A DNA stretch of 42,007 nucleotides from AA29 sp041481445 (GCA_041481445.1 JBGPBV010000049.1:1-42007); one strand, 5' to 3'. Positions 14,830-23,099 are shown, numbered from the stretch's first letter. Translations and numbers: made by a program. Notes: generated from the letters alone by a model not told the origin.

Positions 14830-16529
14830 GCCGATTCCTCCTGACGGCGGCGATCGCGGGGATCGCCGCCGTCGCCCTGCTCGCCGTTCCCGCCCCCGTG
14901 GCTTGCGCCGCCCCTCTCCAGTCCGAGGAGTCGCAGACCCACCAGCATCACGCCGCGCCGGCCGAGAAGCTGGGCACCGTCGACTTCCCGGTGTCCTGCT
15001 CCGCGGCCGCGCGGCCGAAGTTCCAGCGCGCGGTCGCCCTGCTCCATTCCTTCGCCTACGAGGACTCCGAGAAGGCCTTCCAGGACGTGCTCGCCACCGA
15101 TCCCTCCTGCGCGATGGCGCACTGGGGCATCGCCATGACGCTGTTCCACCCGGTGTGGGCGGCCGCCAACCCGACCGCGGCCCCGAGCCCGGCCGAGCTC
15201 GCCCGCGGCCTGGCCGAGGTGCAGAAGGCCCGGACGCCGGGTCCTCCCACCGCGCGCGAGCGCGACTACGTGGCCGCGGTCGCGGCCTTCTACACCGATG
15301 CCGATCGTCTCGATCACCCGACGCGCATGCTGGCCTTCGCGGGCGCGATGGACCAGGTCCGGGCCCGGAACCCGAAGGACACGGAGGCACAGATCTTCTA
15401 CGCCCTCGCCCTCCTGGGGACGGCCTCCCTGACCGACAAGACCTACGCCGCGCAGAAGCAGGCGGCCGAGGTCCTCAACCCCATCCTGCCGAGCGCCCCC
15501 GACCATCCCGGCATCGCGCACTACGTGATCCACAGCTTCGACTACCCGCCCCTGGCCGAGCTCGCCCTGCCCGCCGCGCGCGCCTACGCGCGCATCGCGC
15601 CCTCCGCGCCCCACGCCCTGCACATGCCGTCGCACATCTTCACGCGCCTGGGCCTGTGGGACGAGTCCATCGAGGCGAACCTCGCCTCCGCGGAGGCGGC
15701 CCGCCGCACGGTGGCCCGCAATCACCCCGGCGCCACCGCCTTCGACGAGCTGCACGCGCTCGACTACCTCGAGTACGCGTACCTCCAGGCCGGCCGGGAC
15801 GCCGAGGCCACCGGCGTCGTCGAGAAGGTGCGCAAGGTCGACACCCTCGACGCGCAGAACTTCGCGGCCGCCTACGCGCTGGCCGCGGTGCCCGCCCGCC
15901 ACGCCCTCGAGCGACGCGACTGGGCGGAGGCGGCCACGGTGACGCTCGGGCCGGCCAGCTTCCCCTGGGCGCGCTTCCCGCACACGGAGGCGATCGGCGA
16001 GTTCGCGCGCGCGGTGGGAGCCGCCCGCCAGGGGGACCTCCCGGGGGCGCGAGCCGCGGTGGGGCGCCTCCAGCAGCTCCACGACACCCTCGTCGAGAGG
16101 AAGGATGCCTACTGGGCCGGCCAGGTCGACATCCTGCACGACGAGGCCGCGGCCACGCTGGCCGACGCCGAGGGTCGGCGCGACGAGGCCGTGCGCCTCC
16201 TGCGGGCGGCCGCCCTTCGGGAGGACGCGTCCGAGAAGAGCCCGGTGACTCCCGGCTCGATCCTGCCCGCCCGCGAGATGCTCGCCGACCTCCTGCTCGA
16301 CAAGGGCGACGCGGCGGGCGCGCTCACGGAGTACCAGGCCGTCCTCCGGGTCGCCCCCGGCCGGTATCGCAGCCTGGCGGGGGCGGCGCGGGCGGCGGAG
16401 GCCAGCGGCGACCTCACGAACGCCCGCGTGTACAACGAGCGGCTGGTCGAGCAGTGCGGCCGCGCGGACCCCTCGCGAGTGGAGGTCGGCAAGGCGCGGG
16501 CGGCGCTCGTCGCGCCCGTCGCTCAATAG
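14826..16529 (+). CDS. Secreted tetratricopeptide-repeat protein
   Basis: 567 residues starting at GTG 14826, whose GTGA overlaps the peroxiredoxin's stop, so the two are translationally coupled. The first 30 residues form a signal peptide (FLLTAAIAGIAAVALLAVPA). Helical repeats fill the rest: KFQRAVALLHSFAYEDSEKA with AHWGIAMTLFHPVWAAANPT near the N-terminus, and KGDAAGALTEYQAVLRVAPG near the C-terminus. The blocks HIFTRLGLWDESIEANL and FDELHALDYLEYAYLQAGRD are typical of a conserved acidobacterial/proteobacterial TPR family of unknown role. No enzymatic motif is seen. It probably scaffolds proteins in the periplasm. The constant pairing with a peroxiredoxin by overlapping codons suggests a shared stress role, which is inference. 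Confidence 0.85.
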   Translation: MSRFLLTAAIAGIAAVALLAVPAPVACAAPLQSEESQTHQHHAAPAEKLGTVDFPVSCSAAARPKFQRAVALLHSFAYEDSEKAFQDVLATDPSCAMAHWGIAMTLFHPVWAAANPTAAPSPAELARGLAEVQKARTPGPPTARERDYVAAVAAFYTDADRLDHPTRMLAFAGAMDQVRARNPKDTEAQIFYALALLGTASLTDKTYAAQKQAAEVLNPILPSAPDHPGIAHYVIHSFDYPPLAELALPAARAYARIAPSAPHALHMPSHIFTRLGLWDESIEANLASAEAARRTVARNHPGATAFDELHALDYLEYAYLQAGRDAEATGVVEKVRKVDTLDAQNFAAAYALAAVPARHALERRDWAEAATVTLGPASFPWARFPHTEAIGEFARAVGAARQGDLPGARAAVGRLQQLHDTLVERKDAYWAGQVDILHDEAAATLADAEGRRDEAVRLLRAAALREDASEKSPVTPGSILPAREMLADLLLDKGDAAGALTEYQAVLRVAPGRYRSLAGAARAAEASGDLTNARVYNERLVEQCGRADPSRVEVGKARAALVAPVAQ

Positions 16530-16541
16530 CCCTCTCGGCGC

Positions 16542-17942
16542 CTACGGACCCGAAGGGATGGGCGCCTCCGGCGACGAGACGAGGAGCCCGGCCAGGACTC
16601 CCAGCGCGCGCCCGAGGAGGTCGCGGTCCGCGGCCGCGCCGAGGGAGAGGCGCACGGCCTCCGGTGGCGCCGTCCGTCCTACCGCGAAGGCGGAAGCGGG
16701 AGTCACCGCCACCCCGGCCTTTCGCGCCGCATCGGCGTAGCTCTCCGCCCGCCACGGCTTCGGGACGCCGAGCCAGAGGTGGTAGGCGTCGGGGTGGGCC
16801 TGCACCACGAACTTGCCGAAGATCTGGCGGGCCAGGGCCTGGCGAGCCGCCGCCTCCTTGCGCTTGCGCGCGAGGATCCGCTCCGCCGTGCCCTCCTTGA
16901 TCCAGCGCGTGGCGATCTCGGCCATGAGCGGCGCCGCCATCCAGGTGGTGCCGCGAATGGCGGCGGCGATGCGCGGGCGCAGGGCGGGCGGGGCCACGAT
17001 GAACCCGACCCGGAGACCAGGGGCCAGCACCTTCGAGGTCCCGGTGACGTAGACGGCGAGGTCGCGCGCGAACGTGGCCAGGGGCGCGCGGGCCCGCGCG
17101 AGCAGGCGGCCGTGCACGTCGTCCTCCACGATGAGCACGCCGTGCTCGCGCGCGACGGCCGCGATCTCCTCCCGGCGCTCGAGGGGCATGACCGCGGTCG
17201 TGGGGTTGTGCAGGGTGGGCACGCAGTAGAGGGCCTTGGGCCGCCGGGCCCGGCAGGCGGCGGCGAAGGCGTCCGGGCGCAGGCCGCGCTCGTCCATGGC
17301 CACGCCCTGGAGGCGCAGGGCGAGCAGGCTGGCCAGCGTCTTCATGCCCGGATACGTCAGCGCCTCCGTGGCCACGACGTCGCCGGGCGCGAACAGGGCG
17401 GCGAAGACCGCGGTCAGCCCGTGCTGCCCACCGCTCGAGACCAGCACCTCCTCGGGGCGGGCGGAGAGCCCCGCCCGGCGCACCCATTCCGCGCCCGCCG
17501 CGCGATGCTCGGGGGCGCCGCCTTCGGGCGGGTAGGCGAGCAGCCGTCCGAGGTCCGGGCGCCGGCCGAGGGCGGAGAGGGTCCGGGCGAGGGCGACCGC
17601 CTCCAGGCCGTGGGCGGTCGCGGGCGGAAGGTTCGCGCTCAGGTCGACGAGGAGGGGACCGCCGGAGGCGGCGGGCCCGGCGGCGACGGCCGGGCGCGCC
17701 GCCGCGCGCACGAACGTCCCGCGTCCCACCTCGCCCGACACCAGGCCCCGCCGCGCCGCCTCCGCGTAGGCGCGGGTGACCGTGCCCACGGTGACGCCCA
17801 GGCGATCGGCCAGGTCACGGTGAGTGGGCAGGCGCGTGCCCGGGGAGAGCCGGCCGCCTCCCGCGTCCTCCGCCAGGGCCTCCGCGATGGCCACGTAGCG
17901 GGGGCCGGAGCGGGAGCGCAGGTCGGGCGTCCATATTGTCAT
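16542..17942 (-). CDS. pdxR: MocR/PdxR-type regulator (GntR winged helix plus aminotransferase-like domain)
   Basis: 466 residues. The N-terminal GntR-type winged helix (about 10-78) contains LPTHRDLADRLGVTVGTVTRAYAEA. The C-terminal domain is a fold-type I aminotransferase with PLP-binding Lys304 (TGTSKVLAPGLRVGF), YCVPTLHNPTT and DDVHG. MocR proteins sense PLP through the aminotransferase-like domain and control vitamin B6 or related genes. Here the gene is divergent from pdxS and pdxT, the classical targets of PdxR, which is why I use the symbol. ATG 17942 lies inside a perfect 17-bp dyad (17935-17951), so autorepression is likely. The 3' end nearly meets the convergent TPR gene (12 bp gap). 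Confidence 0.85.
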   Translation of the reverse strand: MTIWTPDLRSRSGPRYVAIAEALAEDAGGGRLSPGTRLPTHRDLADRLGVTVGTVTRAYAEAARRGLVSGEVGRGTFVRAAARPAVAAGPAASGGPLLVDLSANLPPATAHGLEAVALARTLSALGRRPDLGRLLAYPPEGGAPEHRAAGAEWVRRAGLSARPEEVLVSSGGQHGLTAVFAALFAPGDVVATEALTYPGMKTLASLLALRLQGVAMDERGLRPDAFAAACRARRPKALYCVPTLHNPTTAVMPLERREEIAAVAREHGVLIVEDDVHGRLLARARAPLATFARDLAVYVTGTSKVLAPGLRVGFIVAPPALRPRIAAAIRGTTWMAAPLMAEIATRWIKEGTAERILARKRKEAAARQALARQIFGKFVVQAHPDAYHLWLGVPKPWRAESYADAARKAGVAVTPASAFAVGRTAPPEAVRLSLGAAADRDLLGRALGVLAGLLVSSPEAPIPSGP

Positions 17943-18030
17943 GGTGACAATGTTCCTATTGACTACCGGGACAAGTCAAGAATATTGTGCCTTCCAGGGG
18001 GAGGACAATGGTCATGATTGTATCGATACA
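17935..18030. promoter_or_regulatory. Dyad-rich operator region between pdxR and the B6 operon
   Basis: The region holds ATTGTCA-TGG-TGACAAT (17935-17951, perfect, covering the pdxR start codon), TTGACT-N9-AGTCAA (17959-17979, perfect), ATTGT-N16-ACAAT (17984-18009) and the palindrome TGTATCGATACA (18019-18030). The half-site TGACAA/GGACAA recurs at 17945, 17969 and 18003, and inverted at 17936. This fits binding of a dimeric MocR regulator controlling both directions; which repeat is bound is unknown. Confidence 0.6.
17959..17988 (+). promoter_or_regulatory. Probable promoter of the decarboxylase-pdxST operon
   Basis: TTGACT (17959-17964) and TATTGT (17983-17988) are separated by 18 bp. The -35 box is one arm of the TTGACT/AGTCAA dyad, so a regulator bound there would compete with or recruit RNA polymerase. 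The leader to ATG 18046 would be about 50 nt. Confidence 0.5.
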
Positions 18031-18045
18031 TTCCCGGGAGCCGCG

Positions 18046-19497
18046 ATGAGCGACGAGGTCCTGACCCGCACCGCCGCCCTCGCCCAGGAGTTCCTGGCCT
18101 CCCTGCGCACGCGCCCGGTGGGGGCGCGGGCCAGCCGTCAGGCCCTGGCCGACCGCCTGGGCGGCCCCCTCCCTGCCGCCGGCGCCTCCTCCCTGCAGGT
18201 GGTGGAGGCCCTGGCCGCGGCGGCGGAGGAGGGCCTGGTGGCCAGCGCGGGGCCGCGCTACTTCGGCTTCGTGATCGGGGGCAGCCTCCCGGCCGCGCTG
18301 GCCGCGGACTGGCTGGCCGCGGCCTGGGACCAGGACGCCGGGCTCTACGCCTGCGGCCCGGCGGCGGCGGTGGTGGAGGACGTGGCCGCGGGCTGGCTGC
18401 TCGACCTGTTCGGCCTGCCCCCCTCCTGCAGCGTGGGGTTCGTGACCGGGGGACAGATGGCGAACTTCACCGGCATCGCCGCCGGCCGCCACGCCGTCCT
18501 GGCCCGCGCGGGCTGGGACGTCGAGGAGGACGGCCTGCACGGCGCGCCCCGCCTCAACGTGGTGGTCTCCGAGGAGGCCCACGTCACCATCCTCACCTCC
18601 CTGCGCCTGCTCGGGCTGGGCAGCCGCCGGGCCATCCGCGTTCCCGCCGACTCCCAGGGACGCCTGCGCGTGGACGAGCTGCGGCGCGTCCTGGCCAGCC
18701 TGGACGGGCCCACCATCGTCTGCGCCCAGGCCGGCAACGTGAACACCGGGGCCTTCGACCCCGTGGGCGAGATCTCGGACGTGGCCCACGAGCGCGGGGC
18801 CTGGGTGCACGTCGACGGCGCCTTCGGCCTCTGGGCCGCCACCGCCCCCTCGCGCCGGGCGCTGTCCGCGGGGGTGGAGCGCGCGGACTCCTGGGCCACC
18901 GACGGCCACAAGTGGCTCAACGTGCCCTACGACTGCGGGATCGCCATCGCGCGGGACGCGGTGGCCCACAAGACGGCCATGACCGGCCGCGCCGCCTACC
19001 TCGTGCAGTCCGAGGGGGTGGAGAGGGACCCGCAGGACTGGACGCCGGAGTTCTCGCGCCGCGCGCGCGGCTTCGCGGTGTACGCCGCCCTGCGCAGCCT
19101 GGGACGCGAAGGGGTGGCGGCCATGATCGAGCGCGGGTGCGCGCTGGCCCGGCGCATGGCCGACCGCCTGCGCGCGGGCGCGAGCGAGGCCGGGATCGAG
19201 GTGCGCATCCTCAACGAGGTCGTCCTCAACCAGGTCCTCGTGCGCTTCGAGCCCCGGGGGCGGGAGGCGGGCGCCTTCACGAAGGCGGTGGTGGCGCGCG
19301 TGCAGCGGGAGGGGACGTGCTGGATGGCGGGCACGCGCTGGCACGACCTGGACGCCATCCGCATCTCGGTCTCGAACTGGTCCACCTCGGAAGAGGACAT
19401 CGACCGCTCGGCGCGGGCCATCCTGGCCTGCGCCCGCGCGGAGGCGGAAGCGGAGGGCAAGGCGGACCCCGGTCCGCGGGAGGGAGGACGTCGATGA
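18046..19497 (+). CDS. PLP-dependent (group II) amino acid decarboxylase
   Basis: 483 residues, close to the family's usual length. PLP binds Lys289 in ATDGHKWLNVPYDCG; HVDGAFGLWAA supplies the aspartate that contacts the cofactor nitrogen, and FVTGGQMANFTGIAAGRHAV is the phosphate-binding region. EEAHVTI provides the ring-stacking histidine. The family (aromatic amino acid, glutamate and related decarboxylases) removes the alpha-carboxyl of an amino acid to give an amine, in the cytoplasm; the substrate cannot be told from sequence. ATG 18046 has GGGAG upstream and begins the family's N-terminus; the open frame extends upstream through the operator. The stop overlaps the pdxS start (ATGA), so this B6-dependent enzyme is made together with the B6 synthase. 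Confidence 0.9.
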   Translation: MSDEVLTRTAALAQEFLASLRTRPVGARASRQALADRLGGPLPAAGASSLQVVEALAAAAEEGLVASAGPRYFGFVIGGSLPAALAADWLAAAWDQDAGLYACGPAAAVVEDVAAGWLLDLFGLPPSCSVGFVTGGQMANFTGIAAGRHAVLARAGWDVEEDGLHGAPRLNVVVSEEAHVTILTSLRLLGLGSRRAIRVPADSQGRLRVDELRRVLASLDGPTIVCAQAGNVNTGAFDPVGEISDVAHERGAWVHVDGAFGLWAATAPSRRALSAGVERADSWATDGHKWLNVPYDCGIAIARDAVAHKTAMTGRAAYLVQSEGVERDPQDWTPEFSRRARGFAVYAALRSLGREGVAAMIERGCALARRMADRLRAGASEAGIEVRILNEVVLNQVLVRFEPRGREAGAFTKAVVARVQREGTCWMAGTRWHDLDAIRISVSNWSTSEEDIDRSARAILACARAEAEAEGKADPGPREGGRR

Positions 19498-20384
19498 CGG
19501 AGGCAGCCAAGGGGACCCTGCGGCTCAAGACCGGCCTCGCGGAGATGCTCAAGGGCGGCGTGATCATGGACGTCACGGACGCCACCCAGGCCCGCATCGC
19601 GGAGGAGGCGGGGGCGGTGGCGGTGATGGCGCTCGAGCGCGTGCCCGCGGACATCCGCAAGGAGGGGGGCGTGGCGCGCATGGCCGACCCCGCGATCGTG
19701 GAGGCCATCATGGCCGCGGTGAGCGTCCCCGTCATGGCCAAGTGCCGCATCGGGCACTTCGCGGAGGCGCGCGTGCTGGAGGCGCTCGGGGTCGACTTCG
19801 TCGACGAGAGCGAGGTCCTGACCCCGGCGGACGAGGAGCACCACGTCGACAAGCACGCCTTCACCGTCCCCTTCGTCTGCGGCTGCCGCGACCTCGGGGA
19901 GGCCCTGCGCCGGATCGGCGAAGGGGCGGCCCTGATCCGCACCAAGGGCGAGGCCGGCACCGGCGACGTCGTGGAGGCCGTGCGCCACATGCGCGCGGTC
20001 ACCTCCGCCATCCGCCGCCTGCGCACGCTGGGCGAGGAGGAGCTGATGCACGCGGCCAAGGAGCTGGGAGCGCCCTACGAGCTGGTGCGCCAGGTGGCGG
20101 CCGAGGGCCGACTGCCCGTCCCCAACTTCGCGGCCGGAGGCATCGCCACCCCCGCCGACGCCGCCCTCATGATGTCGCTGGGCGCGGAGGCGGTGTTCGT
20201 GGGCTCCGGCATCTTCAAGTCGTCCGACCCCGCGGCGCGGGCGCGGGCCATCGTGAAGGCCACCACGCACCACGCGGATGCCCGGGCGGTGGCGGAGGCC
20301 TCGCGCGGCCTCGGCGAGCCCATGCGCGGGGTCGACGTGGCCACCCTCTCCCCCGCCGATCGCCTCCAGGGCCGCGGCTGGTGA
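19494..20384 (+). CDS. pdxS: Pyridoxal 5'-phosphate synthase, synthase subunit PdxS
   Basis: 296 residues, the expected length. PdxS makes PLP from ribose 5-phosphate, glyceraldehyde 3-phosphate and ammonia supplied by PdxT (the DXP-independent pathway). Catalytic residues are in place: Asp26 (VIMDVTDATQA), Lys83 (MAKCRIGHF) and Lys151 (RTKGEAGTGDVVEAVRHMR). The (beta/alpha)8 barrel motifs ALERVPADIRKEGGVARM and NFAAGGIATPADAALMM are typical. ATG 19494 overlaps the decarboxylase stop by 4 nt and is preceded by GGGAGGGAGGA. The gene in turn overlaps pdxT. Twelve PdxS normally assemble with twelve PdxT. Expression is probably controlled by the divergent MocR regulator. Confidence 0.98.
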   Translation: MTEAAKGTLRLKTGLAEMLKGGVIMDVTDATQARIAEEAGAVAVMALERVPADIRKEGGVARMADPAIVEAIMAAVSVPVMAKCRIGHFAEARVLEALGVDFVDESEVLTPADEEHHVDKHAFTVPFVCGCRDLGEALRRIGEGAALIRTKGEAGTGDVVEAVRHMRAVTSAIRRLRTLGEEELMHAAKELGAPYELVRQVAAEGRLPVPNFAAGGIATPADAALMMSLGAEAVFVGSGIFKSSDPAARARAIVKATTHHADARAVAEASRGLGEPMRGVDVATLSPADRLQGRGW

Positions 20385-20944
20385 GAGCACGCGCGGCCGG
20401 CGTCCTCGCCCTGCAGGGGGACTTCGCCGCCCACGCCGGGATCCTGCGCGCCCTGGGGGCGACCGTGCGCGAGGTGCGCCGGTGCGCGGAGCTCGACCTC
20501 GTCTCCGCCCTCGTCCTGCCCGGCGGAGAGAGCACGGCCCTGCTGCGCCTCATGTCGGGCGAGCCGTGGCTCGAGGCCCTGCGCGCCTTCCATCGCCGAG
20601 GGGGCGCCCTCTTCGGCACCTGCGCGGGAGCGATCCTGCTCGCGCGGGACGTTCGGCCGTCGCAGCCGAGCCTCGGCCTGCTCGATGCCGTCATCGAACG
20701 CAACGCCTACGGCCGGCAGTCGGAGTCTTTCGAGGCGGAGCTCGAGGCGCCGACGTTCGATGCGCCGGTCCGGGGCGTGTTCATCCGCGCCCCCCGCCTT
20801 ACGGCGACAGGCCCGGGGGTCGAGGTCCTCGCGCGCTTGAAGGGCGAGCCCGTGTTCGTCCGCCAGGGCCGCGTGTTCGCGGCCACGTTCCATCCGGAGA
20901 TGGCGGCCGACGATCGCCTGCACCGTCGCTTCCTGGCCGCCTGA
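20381..20944 (+). CDS. pdxT: Pyridoxal 5'-phosphate synthase, glutaminase subunit PdxT
   Basis: 187 residues. It hydrolyses glutamine and channels ammonia to PdxS. The start is GTG 20381, whose GTGA overlaps the pdxS stop; the N-terminus AGVLALQGDFAAHAGIL is the family's. The oxyanion region is LPGGESTALLRL, the nucleophile Cys81 lies in GTCAGAILLA, and the catalytic His171-x-Glu173 in FHPEM. The usual conserved block around residues 100-115 (DVxxxRNAYGRQ-type) is seen as DAVIERNAYGRQSESFE. It closes the decarboxylase-pdxS-pdxT unit; the rhomboid gene begins 81 bp later with its own promoter-like box (TATTAT, 20959-20964). Confidence 0.97.
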   Translation: MRARAAGVLALQGDFAAHAGILRALGATVREVRRCAELDLVSALVLPGGESTALLRLMSGEPWLEALRAFHRRGGALFGTCAGAILLARDVRPSQPSLGLLDAVIERNAYGRQSESFEAELEAPTFDAPVRGVFIRAPRLTATGPGVEVLARLKGEPVFVRQGRVFAATFHPEMAADDRLHRRFLAA

Positions 20945-21025
20945 GGGCCGCCGCTCCGTATTATTCGCGTCGTCCCCCGCCCCGCGCTCGTCCGCGGGCA
21001 GAATCAGTCAGCCACGGAGGGTGCG

Positions 21026-21718
21026 ATGGGCATGATCCCGATTGGCGACGACAACCTCACCGGAGGCCCGCCGCCTCTCGTGAACTGGGCCCTCATCGCC
21101 GCCAACGTGGCCGCCTTCTTCCTGGAGCTGTCGCAACCCTCGGAGAGAGCGCTTCAGTCCTTCATCACCGCCTGGGGAGTCGTGCCTCGCGAGTACTCGA
21201 GCGGGCACGACATCGCACCCCTCATACCCCTCCCCTTCTGGTCGACCCTGGTGACGTCGATGTTCCTGCACGGCGGCTGGGCCCATCTCCTCGGGAACAT
21301 GCTCTACCTCTGGATCTTCGGCGACAACCTGAACAAGTTGATGGGCCACGTGCGGTATTTCCTGTTCTACATGGTGTGCGGCCTGGCCGCCGGCCTCGCC
21401 CACATCGCCTTCAACTCGGGCTCGAACGTGCCGAGCGTCGGGGCTTCGGGCGCGATCAGCGGCGTGCTCGGCGGCTACATGCTCCTGTTCCCCCGCAACC
21501 GCGTGCGCGTGATGACGCGCGGCGGGATCATGGCCGTGCCCGCCTACGTCATGCTCGGCCTCTGGATCCTCATCCAGTTGGTGAGCGGCATGGGGTCGAT
21601 GGCCCAGACCGAGCAGACCGCCGGCGTGGCCTTCATGGCCCACATCGGCGGCTTCGTCGCCGGGCTCGTCCTCGTCAAGCTGTTCGCGGCCGGACGCACG
21701 CGCACCTCCTACGCCTGA
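21026..21718 (+). CDS. Rhomboid-family intramembrane serine protease
   Basis: 230 residues, six or so membrane helices (near 20-37, 70-100, 110-130, 137-156, 168-190, 200-222). The catalytic dyad is Ser141 (VGASGAISG) and His206 (MAHIGGFVAG); LHGGWAHLLGNMLYLWIFGD carries His82 and Asn91, which help form the oxyanion hole. The long first extracytoplasmic loop between helices 1 and 2 is normal for the family. It cleaves other membrane proteins within or near their transmembrane segments; substrates are unknown. GGAGGGTG lies just before ATG 21026. It is downstream of pdxT on the same strand, but a TATTAT box in the 81-bp gap suggests independent transcription. Confidence 0.95.
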   Translation: MGMIPIGDDNLTGGPPPLVNWALIAANVAAFFLELSQPSERALQSFITAWGVVPREYSSGHDIAPLIPLPFWSTLVTSMFLHGGWAHLLGNMLYLWIFGDNLNKLMGHVRYFLFYMVCGLAAGLAHIAFNSGSNVPSVGASGAISGVLGGYMLLFPRNRVRVMTRGGIMAVPAYVMLGLWILIQLVSGMGSMAQTEQTAGVAFMAHIGGFVAGLVLVKLFAAGRTRTSYA

Positions 21719-21747
21719 CGAAAGCGTCCCGCCGGCGGCGACGCGGC

Positions 21748-21753
21748 TAGAAT
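21748..21753 (+). promoter_or_regulatory. -10 element, probable leaderless promoter
   Basis: TAGAAT (5 of 6 consensus bases) followed by 7 nt and ATG 21761. There is no Shine-Dalgarno sequence in the gap and no good -35 box. Confidence 0.45.
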
Positions 21754-21760
21754 CGGCGCC

Positions 21761-22861
21761 ATGCCGGACACCATTCGCGCCGCGGTGATGACGGCGCCCC
21801 GCGCCGCGCTGGAGACGCGCCGCCTCCCCGCCCCGCGCGCCGCTCCCGGCGGCGCCGTGCTCGAGACCCTGATGTCCGAGGTCTGCGGAACGGACGTCCA
21901 CCTCCATCACGGGCACCTCGCCGGCGTGCCCTACCCCATCATCCCCGGCCACGTGAGCTGCGGGCGCGTGCTGGAGACGGGTGGTCCGCTGGCGGACGTG
22001 GAGGGCCGGCCGATCACCGCCGGTCAGCTCGTGACGTTCTACGACGTCTTCGGGACCTGCGGCGCCTGCTGGCACTGCCTGGTGGCGCGGGCGGCCACGC
22101 GCTGTCCGCACCGGCGCGTCTACGGCATCACGACCGGCGTCGCGGACGGCGTGCTCGGCGGCTGGGCCGAGCAGATCGAGCTGCGGCCGGGCGTTGCCAT
22201 CGTGCCCCTGCCCGAGGGACTGGACCCGATGGCCTTCATGGGCGGGGGCTGCGGCCTGGTCACGGGCTTCCACGCCGTCGAGCGCGCGCAGGTCGCCCTC
22301 GGCGACACCGTCGTCGTCCAGGGCAGCGGGCCGGTGGGGCTCAATGCGGCCGTGTTCGCGTCGCTGGCGGGTGCCCTGTCCGTGCTCGTGGTGGGCGCGC
22401 CGGCCGCCCGGCTGAAGGTCGCACGGGAGATGGGCGCGGACGAGGTGCTCGACCTCGCCGACACCCCGGCGGCGGCGGACCGCGTCGCCTGGGTGCGCGC
22501 GCGCACGGGAGGCCGGGGCGCCGACGTCGTAATCGAAGCCACGGGCAACCCGCAGGCGGTGCCGGAGGGACTCGAGATGGTCCGCGACGCCGGCCGGTAC
22601 GTCATCGTCGGCCAGTACACGGATGCCGGTGACACCGTCCTCAACCCGCATCGTCACGTCAACCGGCGCCATGCGACCGTCCTCGGCTGCTGGGGCTACG
22701 AGTTCACGCACCTGTACCGGGCGCTGGCCCTGATGGCCCGCCACGACCGCCGCCTGGGCTGGAGCCGCCTGGTCAGCCGCGAATACCCCCTCGAGGGCGC
22801 GGGCCAGGCCCTGGCCGCCATGGAGCGCCTCGAGGTCGTCAAGGCGGTGATCAGGCCGTGA
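21761..22861 (+). CDS. Zinc-type medium-chain alcohol dehydrogenase
   Basis: 366 residues. The GroES-like N-terminal domain holds catalytic-zinc ligands Cys42 (EVCGTDVH) and His64 (PGHVSCG); the four structural-zinc cysteines are Cys100, 103, 106 and 115. The Rossmann domain begins with VVVQGSGPVGLNAAVFA. The family oxidises alcohols, polyols or sugars with NAD(P). The Glu that normally follows the zinc histidine (GHE) is Val65 here, so zinc coordination in the catalytic cycle may differ; this occurs in some subfamilies. The substrate is unknown. The start ATG 21761 lies 7 nt after TAGAAT. The gene stands alone between the rhomboid gene and the DUF11 protein. Confidence 0.9.
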   Translation: MPDTIRAAVMTAPRAALETRRLPAPRAAPGGAVLETLMSEVCGTDVHLHHGHLAGVPYPIIPGHVSCGRVLETGGPLADVEGRPITAGQLVTFYDVFGTCGACWHCLVARAATRCPHRRVYGITTGVADGVLGGWAEQIELRPGVAIVPLPEGLDPMAFMGGGCGLVTGFHAVERAQVALGDTVVVQGSGPVGLNAAVFASLAGALSVLVVGAPAARLKVAREMGADEVLDLADTPAAADRVAWVRARTGGRGADVVIEATGNPQAVPEGLEMVRDAGRYVIVGQYTDAGDTVLNPHRHVNRRHATVLGCWGYEFTHLYRALALMARHDRRLGWSRLVSREYPLEGAGQALAAMERLEVVKAVIRP

Positions 22862-22920
22862 TCGTCGCAGGACCGGCTCGTGGCGGGAGATGGCATGACT
22901 GTTGAAAAGACGGCGACTCC

Positions 22921-22949
22921 TGGACGCTGGGTGGCGAACCTGCTAGGAT
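22921..22949 (+). promoter_or_regulatory. Possible promoter of the DUF11-protein transcript
   Basis: TGGACG (22921-22926) and TAGGAT (22944-22949) are separated by 17 bp, 4 of 6 and 4 of 6 consensus bases. The leader to the upstream ORF (ATG 23058) would be about 100 nt. Confidence 0.35.
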
Positions 22950-23057
22950 CCCGCCACTCGATTCCTGTCGGCATCCCCATCGCCCCCCTGCCTGCCCCGG
23001 GTCGTCCGCAAGGCTCCCGTGGCCCAGAGATGGTGAGGCCCGGAAGGAGTTCGCGCG

Positions 23058-23099
23058 ATGAGGAGCCGGGCCATCACCGCCACCCGCGCCACGAACTGA
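23058..23099 (+). CDS. Upstream ORF (13-codon leader peptide), possible
   Basis: ATG 23058 follows a good ribosome-binding site (GGAAGGAG, 23042-23049) and encodes MRSRAITATRATN. Its TGA stop shares one base with ATG 23099 (TGATG), the start of the DUF11 protein, which has no ribosome-binding site of its own. This arrangement suggests translational coupling or a regulatory leader. The peptide shows no amino-acid run of the kind used in classical attenuators. It could also be a short chance frame. Confidence 0.35.
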   Translation: MRSRAITATRATN

